A stretch of 64,000 nt of DNA from Boswellia sacra (taxonomy: Eukaryota > Streptophyta > Magnoliopsida > Sapindales > Burseraceae), in contig SNVD02004904.1 in assembly GCA_013180625.2 (NCBI GenBank), forward strand, positions 147,241 through 211,240, written 5' to 3'. Made by a program: the position numbers and the translations under genes. A model generated the notes under the pieces. It made no database searches and had not been told where the DNA came from. It saw only the letters and a program-made list of their open reading frames with translations. Positions 20,610 to 33,285 of this stretch are shown here, one piece after another (position 1 is the stretch's first letter; every line of letters begins with the position of its first letter).

Positions 20610-21728
20610 AGATGCTATCTGGTTTTCAATTAATTCCTCATTGTTTGGAGTACTTTAGGTGATTTTCTTGTAAGATGGAGTGAATGCTCATAATTGTGAG
20701 TGTTTGTTTTGCAAAAGTTGTAAATGATTTTCACTTTGGCTTAGTCCTGATTACTTTTGGATAATAAAATTTTGTCAATAAGATTGTTGATAGATGCTTT
20801 TGTCTTGATTCATTATTTGTTCCACCTGTTTATCTGATTCCCTGTTAGCATGTACATGTCTTTTTTTTTTCTCCCATCACTTGTGGGGAATGTCTGCTTA
20901 AAGAGAAGAAACATCTGAGTATGTGAAATCACAAGGCTATGTTTTCTATTGATGGGTTGTTACGGTTGAAAGAGAACATTGTGTTAGTGTCTAGAGCAAG
21001 CATATTATTTGCGTTATGCAAGTTTTAAGCTTGCATAAGATAATAATTTTTTTTCAAATCCTCTAAGGCCCAATAAAAATATAAATAAATAATTGATTCA
21101 ATACATAAAATATATAACATATAAAATTTGTAATATCAATATGATTTTTTTTTTGACAACTTCTAGTTTCTCAATTCTACTCTCTTTCAAAATATGTATA
21201 TAAAGTTTTTTGTTTTTTTCTTTATATCTAAACTAAACTCAACTTCATCCTTATTTTTTTTGCTAAGGATAAACTGCATTTAGAATATATTTTTTTTTTT
21301 TCATATTCTAGCAAGAAGTTTTGTAAAGTTGCTATGACTTGAATGACCTTTTTCGGAGAAACATTTGATAAAACGATACTATCTCTGGATCATTATCATC
21401 GTCAGCAGACATATCTGTTACCTCTTCAATAATCTCTTCATCAGTAGGCAAGTCCATCACTGTATCATTTTCATTAGGATAATTTAAAATGTGTTCAACA
21501 TTCATTGAATTTTTATGTTCAACATTCATTGAATTTCTATAGCGTAGAGTAAAAATAACTTCAATTAATTTATAGATGTCATTTGTCGATAAATTAATAA
21601 TAAATTATTCATTTGTCGATAATTAAATAACCTCTATAAAATAAGAATTGTTCACAGTCCCAATAATATTCATTTATCGATGTTTTATAGTAAATATTAA
21701 ATTATTTATTTATACAACGTTATTTACG
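20610..21728. other. 3' flank and AT-rich spacer
   Basis: 3' UTR and downstream DNA of the preceding gene, ending in AT-rich spacer. Only the weak remnant at 21230-21529 stands out. Confidence 0.55.
21230..21529 (-). pseudogene. Possible Tigger/pogo-type transposase tail
   Basis: Minus-strand reading gives an acidic stretch (LPTDEEIIEEVTDMSADDD) followed, after a frame change near 21340, by a helix-like VIQVIATLQNFLLEYE. This combination resembles the C-terminal tail of CENP-B/Tigger-like plant transposases. The match is short and from memory of family style only. No DDE catalytic core is present, so random AT-rich coding is a real alternative. Confidence 0.2.
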
Positions 21729-22392
21729 ACCTGTTTGTTTTAGCTTCTTCAAGTAGAGTTTATGGAAATAGATCTTGTTGGAGTAGAACTTGCAATCTTT
21801 TATTACAAAAAAAAAAAAAAAAGAGTAATGCTACTCATACAAACTATTTATACAAACTCACACATACAAACTATTTATACAAACTCACACATACAAACTG
21901 ATGTGGCATCCTTATATGATCGCCACATCACCCATGTTAATTAATGTCATTTATTATTAATTTATATTTATCAAATCACTGCATTTATTTATCAAATCAC
22001 ATTATGCCACGTCAGTTTGTATGGGTAAATTTGTATAAGTAGTTTGTAAGAGTAGCATTACTAAAAAAAAATTATTGATTGTTTGGTTGGATAAATATAT
22101 AGGTAATTAATGTTAAATTATTAACATAATTTTTTATAGAAAGGAAGAATAAGGTAAATCTTTTAGAATATGGAAAACGGTATATTTGATATTTTATAAC
22201 TTTAAAAAAGCTCAAAAAGAGCTTTTCCCTAAAGCCTCAATTTTGAGCTTTTCCTAGAAGATATAAAACATTTTTTTAAATTACCCATAAGCTCTTCTTA
22301 GATGGCAGCCAAACAACCTAGAAAAAATTTAGAAATATTATATTAAAAAAAAAGCTCTTTTGACTAGTAAAGAAGCCAAAACAAATGCGCTC
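21729..22392. mobile_element. MITE (hAT-like?) containing a nested Mutator MITE
   Basis: The left end CTGTTTGTTTTAGCTTCTT and right end AAGAAGCCAAAACAAATGCG are inverted copies. The interior carries repeated AGCTCTT / AAGAGCT words shared with 22483-22900. The element at 21823-22062 is inserted in its A-run. Confidence 0.6.
21823..22062. mobile_element. Mutator-type MITE, copy 1
   Basis: 240 bp with inverted ends GAGTAATGCTACTCATACAA and its complement, about 33 bp. Flanks are runs of nine or more A, consistent with a 9-bp target duplication. It has an internal duplication of ATACAAACTATTTATACAAA relative to copy 2. Confidence 0.8.
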
Positions 22393-22482
22393 TATCAAGT
22401 TATGATAAGTTGATAAGGTTACAATTGTGGTTGAACGAACTTTTAGATAACTTTGGGTATATTCTCTGTATTATGGGTTAAA

Positions 22483-22900
22483 GGTCTGTTTGTTTCGACT
22501 TCTTCAAGTACAGCTTATTGAAATAGAACTTTTTGGAGTAGAGCTTCTAAAAGTAGAGCTTTTATTAAAAAATTATTTATTGTTTTATGAAGTAAATATA
22601 AAAGCACTTATTATAATTAAATTACTAAAATAGAGTTTTATTATAAGGAAGAATAAAGTAAAATATTTAAAATTAAATGAGGGTATCTTTGATATTTCAA
22701 AGCTTAAAAAAAAAAAAACTCAAAAAGAGTTTTCTCCAAAAGTCTCAATTTTGCGCTTCTCCCAATGGACGTAAAACAACTTTTTTAATCATCCATAAGC
22801 TCTTTTTATGTGGCAATCAAGCGACACAAAAAAATTTTAAAAGAGCTTTTGATATTAAAAAAGCTCTTTGACCAGTAAAAATGCATAAACAAACACGCTC
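22483..22900. mobile_element. MITE related to 21729-22392
   Basis: The ends GTCTGTTTGTTTCGACTTCT and ATAAACAAACACGCTC are imperfect inverted repeats, with TAAAG on both flanks. The interior aligns with the previous MITE (GGAAGAATAAAGTAAA, ATCTTTGATATTT, CATAAGCTCTT). Confidence 0.6.
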
Positions 22901-23128
22901 TAAAGTTATAGGCCTTAAATAGAAGACTTTTTTTAATAAAAAAATCAAACTTTTTATATAATTTTCCTATCATTTCTGTATTGGCCTTTGTTTTGTTTCT
23001 ATTTAAAATCCACGTCCTATTATCGTAGTGATTATTATATATGAAAATGTTTTTGAGTAAGACATTTACATAAACAACTTCTATTTACAAAAAATATTTT
23101 AATCTGTTGTCATTAATTGTAGTATTCG

Positions 23129-23129
<1 letters not shown>

Positions 23130-23185
<56 letters not shown>
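23130..23185. repeat. (TA)n microsatellite
   Basis: About 27 uninterrupted TA units. Confidence 0.97.
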
Positions 23186-23187
<2 letters not shown>

Positions 23188-23837
23188 CAAAGTTTGATGA
23201 CAACATTTTCAAGAGAACAAGAGATTATTAAAGGTATAAAAATTTGGGAGTGTAACTCATATTCTCTTTTTGATCTTATAAGGTTTTAAAATAAAAAAAA
23301 AACATTTTTATTATGAAAAATATCGATGATCTTCTAATAATTTTATTTTATATTTTAAAAATGTCCACCTTGTAGATAAATGAAGTTGCAAAGGCAAGGA
23401 GGTTCTGTAAACTTTTATTTGTCTAAGAAATTATGTAAAGATGTAGAAAAGAGTGATCTATCAGGATCCTCATGCCCATTGCAGAAGGGGAAGGAGAAAG
23501 AGAAGAATAAGGACAATGTGTTTATTTTAAACAAGATATATAACTTTATTGATAAATTAATGTTCATTTTGGTTATTTTTAATATAAATGTGTATTAATT
23601 TATGAAATTATATTGGGCATTAAAAGCTTCAAAAGGATAAAGTAAGAGATAGAATTAAAGTTCTATAGAGTTGTTGGCACCTTATGGCAGGGTAAGATCA
23701 TTATATACATGTCACCATTTGAACATATGAAATTAACTAAAAAACAAAATATTTTGATTTTTTTTTTTTTTGTGTTGCTAACTTGTAGAGGGATGCAAAC
23801 TCTGTTTTATAAGAAACTATCAACCATATAAAGGCCC
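23186..23837. other. AT-rich spacer
   Basis: No feature recognised. The short open frame at 23380-23598 has no recognisable motif. Confidence 0.5.
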
Positions 23838-24051
23838 GAGTAATGCTACTCATACAAACTATTTATACAAACTTACACATACAAACTGATGTGGCATCCC
23901 TATATGATCGCCACATCACCCATGTTAATTAATGTCATTTATTATTAATATATATTTATCAAATCACTGCATTTATTTATCAAATCATATTATGCCACGT
24001 CAGTTTATATGGGTGAGTTTGTATAAGTAGTTTGTAAGAGTAGCATTACTC
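23838..24051. mobile_element. Mutator-type MITE, copy 2
   Basis: 214 bp with the same inverted ends as copy 1 and a perfect 9-bp target duplication TAAAGGCCC (23829-23837 and 24052-24060). No coding capacity. Confidence 0.9.
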
Positions 24052-24060
24052 TAAAGGCCC

Positions 24061-24954
24061 TTCATGAGCTGTTGAAATTGCTAAAGAACCTTTTTATAAG
24101 AGACTGCAAATATTGAAGAGACTTTATTTGGATTCAGGATATGGAGGATATTATAAAACAATGCCAATGTTGGTAAGTATAATCTTTTGGCTACTCATTT
24201 TTAAACATGGTTGCTTGTCATTTATGAGTTTGTTAAATCACTTGACTATATTTTATATATAGGTTTTAAAGATCTAGAAGTTATTCCACTTGTTTTCTAA
24301 ATATTGAAAGCATTTCCGAACTTATTTACTCAAAAATAAAATTATGATTTTGATCTATTAATAGAGTATTCATTTTTATTAGAAAAAAGAAATTAATTAA
24401 TTTCTTTATAGAATTCGACCACAAATGAAGATGAAGATTAAAGTTTGGGTCTCGAGAAAGGATTATGCCTTGCGTCCCATTCTTATGTATTTTATTTAAA
24501 CAGTTATAATTGCATTTGATCACTTAAATAATCAGGATAAGGAGACATTAAAATGTTATTATATGTAAATATTGAAATAAATACTGGTTTTTTTCCTTTC
24601 AATGATCTATATTTATCAACCGTCCAACCAACTAATCGTTGTGCTTAATGAAATTAGTGTTGTATTAATAAATAATTTGTTAAAATAGAGGGAGGTGAGT
24701 TTTGGGACATCGAGCACAGAGTTGGAAGGGAGAGACGCAATACTAAAGCTACAGAGCTTAAATAGATTAATTACGAGTTCGTTGACGAGAGAGTAGACGT
24801 AACGAGTTTCATACTATACTAGATGATTAAAGGGAGTTCTGAGGTTCATAAAGATATTGGTCCCTTCAATGTTTAAGTGACATTATTTCTTTGGACAGTC
24901 AAATAGTATCGATAATGTTTAACTATTTGACGGTTTAAAAACATCACCTTGAAT
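24061..24954. other. AT-rich spacer
   Basis: Nothing recognised on either strand. Confidence 0.5.
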
Positions 24955-25440
24955 TAGGAGTATTCAAAATTTAATCCAATTCGTAAAAAATGAGTAATCC
25001 AATCTAATTTTAATTGGATTTTTGGATTGTAATCAAAATATAAAAAATTGGATATGAATCGAATGTAGAATATAAAATCCCAAGTAATAAGATATGGTTA
25101 GCGGATTACATAACAAAATTCTGCCAATGACCAATTTAATCCAAACAAAAATATAAAATATAGTGTAGTCTAATGATTTTAAATCAAAACATATATAAAA
25201 TGAAAATCTTATATTTATTTTTTGTCAAAAATAATTTAGAATATTTATTAAAATGGACTTATGTACTCTCAACAAGTAATAGATTTGATAAGATGTTTTT
25301 TTAAATTTGGATTAGATCGGATTGAATTTTTTTAGACTGGATTAGATTTTAATTATTTGTTGTTGGGTTGGATTTACATTATTCATTGGATTGGATTGGA
25401 TTGAAACATCTTTAAACCCATAAATATTAGATTGAATCGG
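24955..25440. repeat. MITE-like repeat rich in AATCCAAT words
   Basis: The left edge (TATTCAAAATTTAATCCAATT) and right edge (GGATTGGATTGGATTGAAAC) form an imperfect inverted pair around an AT-rich core. No target duplication was found. Confidence 0.4.
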
Positions 25441-26555
25441 TTAATAGCGAAATTCAATTAATCTAAGGCGTAGAACACCCGGATCAAGTATCAACTGAGT
25501 GTGTGACGATTTGAAATATTGTTAATTTTTAAATAATTTTTTCTCAAACGTAAAATCGTCTCACCTTTACAGCAGTTTTTAACCATAGATTTTGTGATGA
25601 TAAAAAATTATCAAATGGGTGTTGGCTCTCTTGCCTTAGGTGGACAACACTTATTTTTAAGTATCTACATGAGTTTTACCAACATATTTTCGTAAGAATA
25701 TTTTGTTAAATTTTGAAACTATAAATTTATCTTAAAAAAAAATTATTAAATTGAAAAATCTTAAAAATTTCCATGAGAAAACCCAATATTTTATATTAAA
25801 ATGAAATTATTTCATACATGATTTAATTTATCAAATTAAAAGAAAAGAACCAATTGGTCTACTGGTGGTATGTCAGACCAAATCATAACATTTAAAATTT
25901 TAGAAGGATGATTAATTTTCAACAAAGTCTTTTAATTTTATTTTTTTAATAATTTCTCCTAAAATAAAAGGATTATAAGAAATAATTTGAAATTTTTTTT
26001 AACAAAAATTACTTTACCATCAAATTATAGGAATTCGTACAAGATTGAACATCACATGATTCGCATCTACCAAAGTGCGCGTCAAAAACCCTCTAGCCTT
26101 GCCTTTCTGCCGCTCCTGGCACATCAAACTAAATGCGACCGTACAAACGACACACGTGTCACACATTAAAAGACCCAGTAGGACCCACGGCGGTGTTTGC
26201 GCAGGCCGTTTATTCCCCGAGCTGAGGAGCGCGTGCTGTGTAAATTCCTTGTACAGACAAGGTGGACCCCTCAAAATCAGCATGATAGTACAACAACGGC
26301 AATGGAAACACCAAAATCAGTTTTTAATTCACTATTTCGTCTCAATAGTCAGCTGGAACCCTCTGATCTTCAGCTAATAAACTAAAATAAAAAAATAAAA
26401 ACTCTTCAATTACACACTTCTGGAATCTCTCCTCCTCTCTTCCACTGTTCATCTCTCCGACTCTCTTCTACCTTCACCTTTCTTCTAGTTTCAGAGTCAG
26501 AGTCTCCATCTTTTAAGCTCTTGTTCTCTCAGTTGAAGTTGCAACATTCAAAACC
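25441..26555. other. Spacer and upstream region of the folate-biopterin transporter gene
   Basis: AT-rich to about 26030, then more balanced DNA. A pyrimidine-rich leader (26425-26550, many CTCTTC/TCTCC words) directly precedes the start codon and is probably the 5' UTR. No convincing TATA box was seen. Confidence 0.5.
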
Positions 26556-29401
26556 ATGACTTACCCGGTTCTCGCCATACAAAATTCATTCATTACAGTC
26601 TCCCCTAAAATCCCCAGATGTCAGGAGTCCTATGTCAGGCCTATACTTTGTTCCTCTTTCAAGAACAACAACCTCGGGAACGCCATAAACAAGTTCTTTG
26701 ATTCTAAGAGTGGAAGTGCAGCTCATTTGATGTACCCCAACATAATGAGAACAGGGTCGGGCGAGGTTTCTGTTGGGAGGAGCAAGAGAAGGGGGAGAGG
26801 CGGAGATGAGGGGAGCAGAGATTTTGGTAAAGTGGGTATTGGGCAGATGTTGGTTTTGTGTGGGTTGGGTTACTGGGTTCAAGGTTTCAGGTGTTTTCCA
26901 TGGCTGGCTCTCAACTTCCACATGGCTCACAACCTTAACTTGCATCCATCAACGTTGCAGCTTGTACAGAATTCTGGTAATCTTCCCATGGTGGCCAAGC
27001 CTCTTTATGGGATTCTCTCTGATGCTTTCTATATCGGTGGTGCTCATAGAATTCCTTATGTTTGTATTGGAGGTCAGTTGTTCACATCTATCCTTTCCCT
27101 TCTCTCGATTATCAATTTTGGTAGCGTATTTGTTGAACGATTTTTTTCTTTTTTCTTTTTTAAAAAATAATTGCTTCAATTTTGATATGTTCATTGTTGG
27201 AAGTTTTAATACATTTGTCCATCCTCTGTTGTTTCGATGACGTTGGAGAGATTTACAAGTTGTTGTATTATCCAGCATGCTATTTGATTCCTCTCTTTGG
27301 TTTTGGTTTTGGTTTTGGCTCCTTTGCGTACTCTAACTTTGCCTAAGATTCCGTTTGTCTTGTTCCAAATGCAAACCTTCTTCCAATATAAATGAAAAGT
27401 AAAGGTTGCTACTTCCTGCATATTACAATTTCCTTTTAATAATAGAACGTTGAAGAGTTTGACTAACTTCACTGATTCTATAAGTTTCAAAGCCTTGCTT
27501 AACCTTTAAAAACCACTTTATATATTGTAATATTTTATCTATAATCTTGTTTTTGTACGACAAAGTATAGCATCTTGAGAAGTTCTTAGTATAATGTTGA
27601 CTTCAAGTAATTTAATTTAGATTTTGGATTCATCGATATTAATATTATTGATCCTCTTTTGTTGTTTCTTATATATGCCAAAATGGACATTTTCCTTTTA
27701 AATTGGCAATTGGATCATTCGTCGTTCGAAGCATCTTAATAGTATAGAGCAATAAAAGCCAACCTGCTTTGGAATTGCAATAGTTTATATGTCATCCTGC
27801 TTTACTGCATTTATCATGATCTCAAAAATTGTTGGTTTATGGTAGAGATACATAATGTAATCCAATTTAGATTTTAACTTGGAGAAATCAGGATTTGGAG
27901 GGTATGGAGGCAGAATAATATAAGTGTCTATTAGTTTTTTCTCATTCAATTTGTATAAGCTGAAGGCAATGTGTTTTCTCTTAGTTAGACTATTGAACCA
28001 TTTATCAGTTAAGAAAATTCTTGACATTGTAAAAGAAAATGTAACCATCTTCTGACTTGTGAGGACTAAGCTGAGATCAAACACTCGTTCAGTTCGATAT
28101 TTCATAGCTTGCTGCTTGGGCGTATTGCTAAACCAAGAAGTATGAATGAAATTTAATATAAAGTTTTTTAATGCATCAATAACTTTTGCAGGTGGTTGAT
28201 TCATCAAAATACTGAAAGTTTCTCATAGAAATCAAACTTCTCAGTTTTTTTGCAGATTTTATCTTGGGGTCCATTGGCATTGTTTCCAGTTGCTACTAAA
28301 GCTCTTCCAACCCTCATGGCATGTGTACTCCTCAGTAATCTTGGAGCATCCATTGCAGAAGTTGCAAAAGATGCTCTTGTAGCAGAGTATGGCCAAAATC
28401 ACAGAATGGTTGGTCTCCAGTCTTATGCATTCATGGCTGCGGCTGCTGGTGGAATTTTAGGAAACTTACTAGGAGGCTATATCTTACCCAAAGTCCCATC
28501 CACAACCATGTTCCTCGTGTTTGGTGTTCTATTATCAATTCAACTTGCAGTCTCATTATCAGTAAGAGAAGGGTCTCTTGGTTTAGCTCAACCATCATGT
28601 CATGAGGTTGCGAGAAAATCGATTTCTGAAAGTATTAAGAAACAGCTGTCTGATCTTATTGTGGCAATTAGTGAGGAAAGGATCTCTCACCCTCTTACTT
28701 GGCTTGTAGCATCTGTTGCGATGGTCCCTGTTTTGTCAGGTTCAATATTTTGTTATCAAACTCAATGTCTAAATCTTGATTCTTCAGTTATTGGGATGTC
28801 ACGAGTGATTGGTCAGTTGATGCTTCTTTCATTGACGGTACTTTATGATCGTTTCTGGAAAGAATTTCCCTTGAGAAAATTGATTGGGATAGTGCAGATT
28901 TCATATGCTTTCTCCCTTCTTCTGGACTTTGTTTTAGTGCGACAGATCAATCTCCTATTAGGAATTCCCAATGAGGTGTTTGCCCTTTGTTTTTCCGGTT
29001 TGGCAGAAACTCTTGCACAGTTTAAGCTTCTTCCCTTTGCTACGTTTTTAGCGAATCTATGCCCACAGGGTTGTGAAGGCTCACTCACTTCTTTCTCAGC
29101 TTCAACATTGTGTCTATCATCTATTGTTAGTGGCTTTTTAGGTGTTGGATTGGCCTCCTTGATGGGCATAACATCTGGAGATTACTCAAGTTTGCCTGTG
29201 GGGATCCTGATACAGTTCCTTGCAGCATTGGTTCCTTTATTATGGATCCATCATGTTCCCATGTCCCAACCTACTGTTGTGAAGGGGACAAGGAGAGGTA
29301 TGAGTAAGAGAACTCGAAAAAATAGAAGAGTTGGAAAAGTAGTAGTGCTTGATTCAGTATTTGTTTATCGTCGTGAAAGAGAATCTGAGGAAGGGATGTG
29401 A
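26556..29401 (+). CDS. FBT: Probable folate-biopterin transporter, plastid-targeted
   Basis: Two coding exons, 26556-27072 and 28245-29401, join to 557 aa. The symbol is family-level only. The BT1/FBT family belongs to the major facilitator superfamily and moves folates and pterins across membranes; plant members with an N-terminal extension act in the chloroplast envelope. Residues 1-90 are Ser/Asn/Lys/Arg-rich, like a transit peptide. The family core starts at about residue 95 (MLVLCGLGYWVQGFR, first membrane helix), with KPLYGILSDA at 148-157, then VLLSNLGASIAEVAKDALVAEYG, LQSYAFMAAAAGGILGNLLGG, GSIFCYQTQCLNL, NEVFALCFSGLAE and a final hydrophobic helix before a basic tail. About twelve membrane segments are visible. 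The acceptor at 28243-28244 is preferred because it restores the conserved stretch across the junction; the nearer one at 28254-28255 would not keep frame. No disruption seen. Confidence 0.92.
27073..28244 (+). other. Intron of the folate-biopterin transporter gene
   Basis: 1,172 bp, starting GTCAGTTG and ending TTCTCAG. Open frames inside it, including 27785-28207 on the minus strand, look like chance. Confidence 0.8.
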
Positions 29402-29881
29402 CCAAGATACTCTATCTGAAATCGACAAGTATGGAGATCAAACAAGAGGCAGAAGGAAAGAACCTTATGATTCTACAAATCCTCATTTTTCTTATCTTGA
29501 ATTAATCATTTCTTGCAAGTTCTGAAGTCACAGTTCTCATTAGCAGTTCAAGATATCTAGTTTAAGCCACAATTCATGATGGAATTGTCTTCCAAATGTT
29601 TTTGGGGTCGCCAAAAAAGGTGATGAGACATTGGTGAAGAGGATTGCTTCTGTTTCTGCCACCATGGATTCTTCATTTAAATGCTTAAATTGCAGCAGTT
29701 TCCCTTGTACCCTGTCAAGTTTATCAATCTATAAGCTTGGAAGGCTGCCCGAGTAAAGAATGATTATCGAGCAGGTAAAGCATCTTCTGTTTCTTAATTG
29801 TGTAAGGTGCATGCGGCGATTAAATTTTTTCCCAGATTTTTTATTTTGCCGCTGAATCTATGCTTAATCTACTACTGTATA
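29402..29881. other. 3' flank of the transporter gene
   Basis: 3' UTR and downstream DNA. No further gene is seen. Confidence 0.5.
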
Positions 29882-30718
29882 CAGTGGCGGACTCAGGATT
29901 TGATTGAAGGGGGACACCATTAATATTTTAATGTTTATAATTTATTTGATAAATTTTAATAATATAATAAATTTTAAAAAATAAAATAAGAAATATACTT
30001 AAATGAGGGATATTATAACTATAACGGTTCGAAATTAAAAAAAGTTAATTTTTTTAAATTTGATATAAACTCAAAATAGTTTTTCGTTTAAAATATCTCT
30101 CTATTACTATTTAAAAAAATTATTTTATAATATACATTACTTTTTATCTAAAAAAAATATAAACCAATGAAATAAAATAAAAAGTCTCTTAGAAATAATT
30201 TTTTGAAAATATATTATTATTTTTAAAATCTAATTAATATAAATAAATAAAAAAATAAAAAGAAAGACATGGTAAAAATGTAATATATGATTTTATTTCA
30301 AATTATAGGAGAAAGGCAGTTATTACTATATACGAGGATCATTAAATTTATACTTTTTTAACAATAATTGATTGAGGTTTTTTTTTAGACTATAAAAAAT
30401 AGTTATATAAAGTAAAACATATAATTTATATAGAATTGAATAAATAAAAATAGAAAACTAAAATTCTATTTATGAATCAGTTAATAAAAGTTATTAAAAT
30501 ATAAAATCAACTTATATTATTGTATGCTTCAAGTAACTTAAATAGTTAGGAAAAAGAAAAGAGAATTGTAAAATTTGAATTGATTATTATTATTATTATT
30601 TTAATTTTAAGAAAAGAATGTAAATGTACTAAAGCAAAAGTAAAAGGGTTTTATTGAATTTTAAAAAATTGAGAGGGGCCCTGGGCCCCCTGATCCTAGC
30701 CTAGATCCGCCATTGACT
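29882..30718. mobile_element. Non-autonomous DNA transposon with GGCGGA ends
   Basis: The left end CAGTGGCGGACTCAGGATTT and the complement of the right end, CAGTCAATGGCGGATCTAGG, are imperfect inverted repeats. The interior is AT-rich with GGGGG/CCCCC tracts near each end. Such ends are widespread in plant genomes. No transposase was seen and the target duplication is unclear. Confidence 0.65.
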
Positions 30719-30970
30719 GTGCATGTAATTATCAGGGTATCCAATAGATTTTGTCGCCGCTTACATGAAATGCAAGTAGAACATGGTTAACAATAACAAG
30801 AAGATCTAACCATTTCGTTCAATGCAGCCATGTATCATTGGTTTTCAACTGTGCTATCTCAAGAAGACGTGGTGCAAATTCATCTTGAATTTCTCAATGG
30901 CATATCGATAATTTCATTTTGTAAATAATAAATCCAACAGCAATCACTACTAAGTATTCGATTTCAATAT

Positions 30971-31395
30971 AAATAAATAAAAAGTATTTGGTAACGGTAA
31001 TTAATAAGGGTAAGAGTAAAAAAAAAAAAAAAAAGAAGCGTTACGTGGGGGCCCGTGGGAAAGGAGAGTGGAGAAGAGAAATGGGCGAGAGATGTGAGAG
31101 AAACGAAAAGAGAAATTCATTACAATTTGTCACTCGTGTGTATGTTACAAATACGAGGAGGGGGGCATACATAGAACATTTCATTGTCCACTCCTCTATA
31201 ATAATTGCCATATTTCTTGCCAATCAAGTTTGCAGTTACATGTACTGATGAGATTAGAACAGCCACCCATGAAAGCTACTATCTTTGCTACTTGTAGGAC
31301 TAATCACAAATGACCATTGAGTGGGCAACAAATTTGATCTCACCGCCTTACTTGTACACGTGGAGGACATCCACATTAATTCGTAACATTTGCTT
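30971..31395. repeat. Direct repeat, left copy (about 420 bp)
   Basis: It aligns end to end with 33727-34150, from TAAATAAAAAGTATTTGG through GAAAAGAGAAATTCATTACA to GGACATC.ACATTAATTC. Similarity is high but clearly below the LTR pairs elsewhere in the window. Confidence 0.85.
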
Positions 31396-32439
31396 TTAGA
31401 TTCCAACGCTTAGAATAATTGTATTTGACTTTGCTAAGAAAGAAAAAAAACCTTGTATGACAAATCTAAAGCAAATAAATATAATAGTGACAAAGTGGTG
31501 TTTCATTGTAACTACCTCTTAAAAACCTAGTAAGATAAAAAACAGTTAATAAAAAAGAATACAGTGCATATGTCCAAGATATGCCCGTCGTGATAAGTAT
31601 TTATTTGATGGGTACTCCAGCTGATAGTGACGGAAATTGGTTGTGCTCGATCTATCAAAGATTTTTTTGCAAAGATTAATATATGATACACAACATTAGC
31701 ATGTAATCACAAATTTCATAAAATGCCTAACCAGTTGCTCAAAACTAACAAATAAAATATGCAATAACATATAAAACATCAAGTTTAGATTTCCATAGGA
31801 ACTTTATAACACTAGTCAAGCTTTATCCAAGCTACTTTGTGTTCTCAAAATAAAAAGCCAACTCAATTAAAATTGCATCGATCTTTTCAAGTTGGATCAT
31901 TTTATATTATTAACAATGGATAATCTCTCACTTCCACATCTTAATCAATGGTTATCAGCTTCCTCAAAAGCTTTGGCCTTTCTCTATCGCTACCAGGACA
32001 GAGTATTTTAAGCCTCTATTAGGGCTAGGTTTTGTCCCTACTTGGACAAAATGTACATTAGCCTTTTCAGGGCAACAAAAGGCTTAACTCAAGGGCTTGT
32101 ATCAACTTTGAGAGACTATGGAACTCGATTTCTCTTTACACAAGAGAAAAACCAACCACTGTACAAGGTCATTAGATGAGTTTATCTATATCTTTTATAC
32201 ATTGACTAGTGGAATCATCAAACTTTTAGTTGGTGGATTAGTTTCTTATAAAAGATAACAAAATATAAAAAGATGTAAACAAAAACAACCAAAAAACTTC
32301 TTGTCACTCCATGCTTCAGTCGTCATCTTACAAAAAGTCTATATATTCAAGATGAATGGTATTGACTTGGTCTAAATTTTTTAAAAAGGTTTGTCTCGAC
32401 TTCCTTTCCAATTTTCCTTTTAGCTACTTGGTAAAGGTT
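31396..32439. other. Spacer between the direct repeats
   Basis: AT-rich. No ORF or motif is recognised on either strand. Confidence 0.5.
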
Positions 32440-33285
32440 TACTAAGTGTTGGGATGCATGATCATTTCATGTCTAGTGATCTTTTGTACCACATCTATAA
32501 CAAATGTCTTCATCTGCCTTAACAGATCTTTTTCTTCCACTTTTCTTGTCTTTAGGATCTTCTTTCTTTTGATCGTTATCTTTATCATACCGATCATCAA
32601 AAGATTTGTGACCGCATTTTGACCTATTCATTCACCCTCGTCCATGTCCTCTATTCTGATAATCATTTATGTAAATGTTGCTATTCGCCTCTGGAATCAT
32701 AATGAATCGATTGGGTGTGATTGATGATTTTGTAATGAGATCTCGTTATTCTTCTCAGCTTCTAAAAGGCATGCGATAAAATCTAAGTATTTCTTAAAAT
32801 GTTATTCTCGATATATTTGTTCTCTCGATATATTTGTTCTAGAATGATAAATAGGGGTGAAATGTTGACAGAGTCTTATTAATCTTTTTTCATCAGTTAT
32901 TTTTTAATCGCAAAACTTCAATTGTGAAATAACCTTGAAAAGGGTTAAGCTATAATCGGCTACTGTCTTGAAGTCATAAAGTTGTAGGTTGCTCTAGTCT
33001 TGTTTAACTTGAGGGAGCATAACATACATCTGGTGATAAAATCTCTCAGCTAGGCTATTCCATAAAATTAGTGGGTCTCCTACATCAAGACATTCGACTT
33101 GTAAATTGTCATTCTAATGATGGAGAAGGAAATCCAAAACCTTTGCTTTGTCTTGTAAAGAAATATGGTTTCCTTCCGTTATGGTGTCTTCGAGATTCAT
33201 TTCCTGTAAATGGCTCTTTGGCTTCTAGTCTATTGTGTATATTTTTCTTCTCTCCCATCAAAAGTAGAAAATAGAAGACTTGCTA
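32440..33285 (-). pseudogene. Decayed retrotransposon gag (UBN2 type) with zinc knuckle
   Basis: Minus-strand reading gives, in order, LQDKAKVLDFLLHH, DPLILWNSLAERFYHQ, DFKTVADYSLTLFKVISQL, a degenerate middle, a Lys/Asp-rich basic part and DICYRCGTKDH from a CCHC knuckle (about 32500). These are hallmark gag phrases of plant Copia-type and gag-only elements. Several stops interrupt it. No protease or pol follows before the left direct repeat, so this may have been a gag-only (TR-GAG-like) unit. Confidence 0.75.

Noticed and set aside
23107..23289. 60-codon ORF with an isoleucine-tyrosine run
   Set aside because: It is the translation of the TA microsatellite.
26020..26385. Short ORFs on both strands upstream of the transporter gene
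   Set aside because: They are in a transition to promoter/UTR DNA, overlap each other, and show no recognisable motif.
31041..31223. Homologous minus-strand ORFs in both 420-bp repeats (also 33800-34069)
   Set aside because: They match because the DNA is duplicated; the frames differ in length and contain no motif, so coding is not supported.
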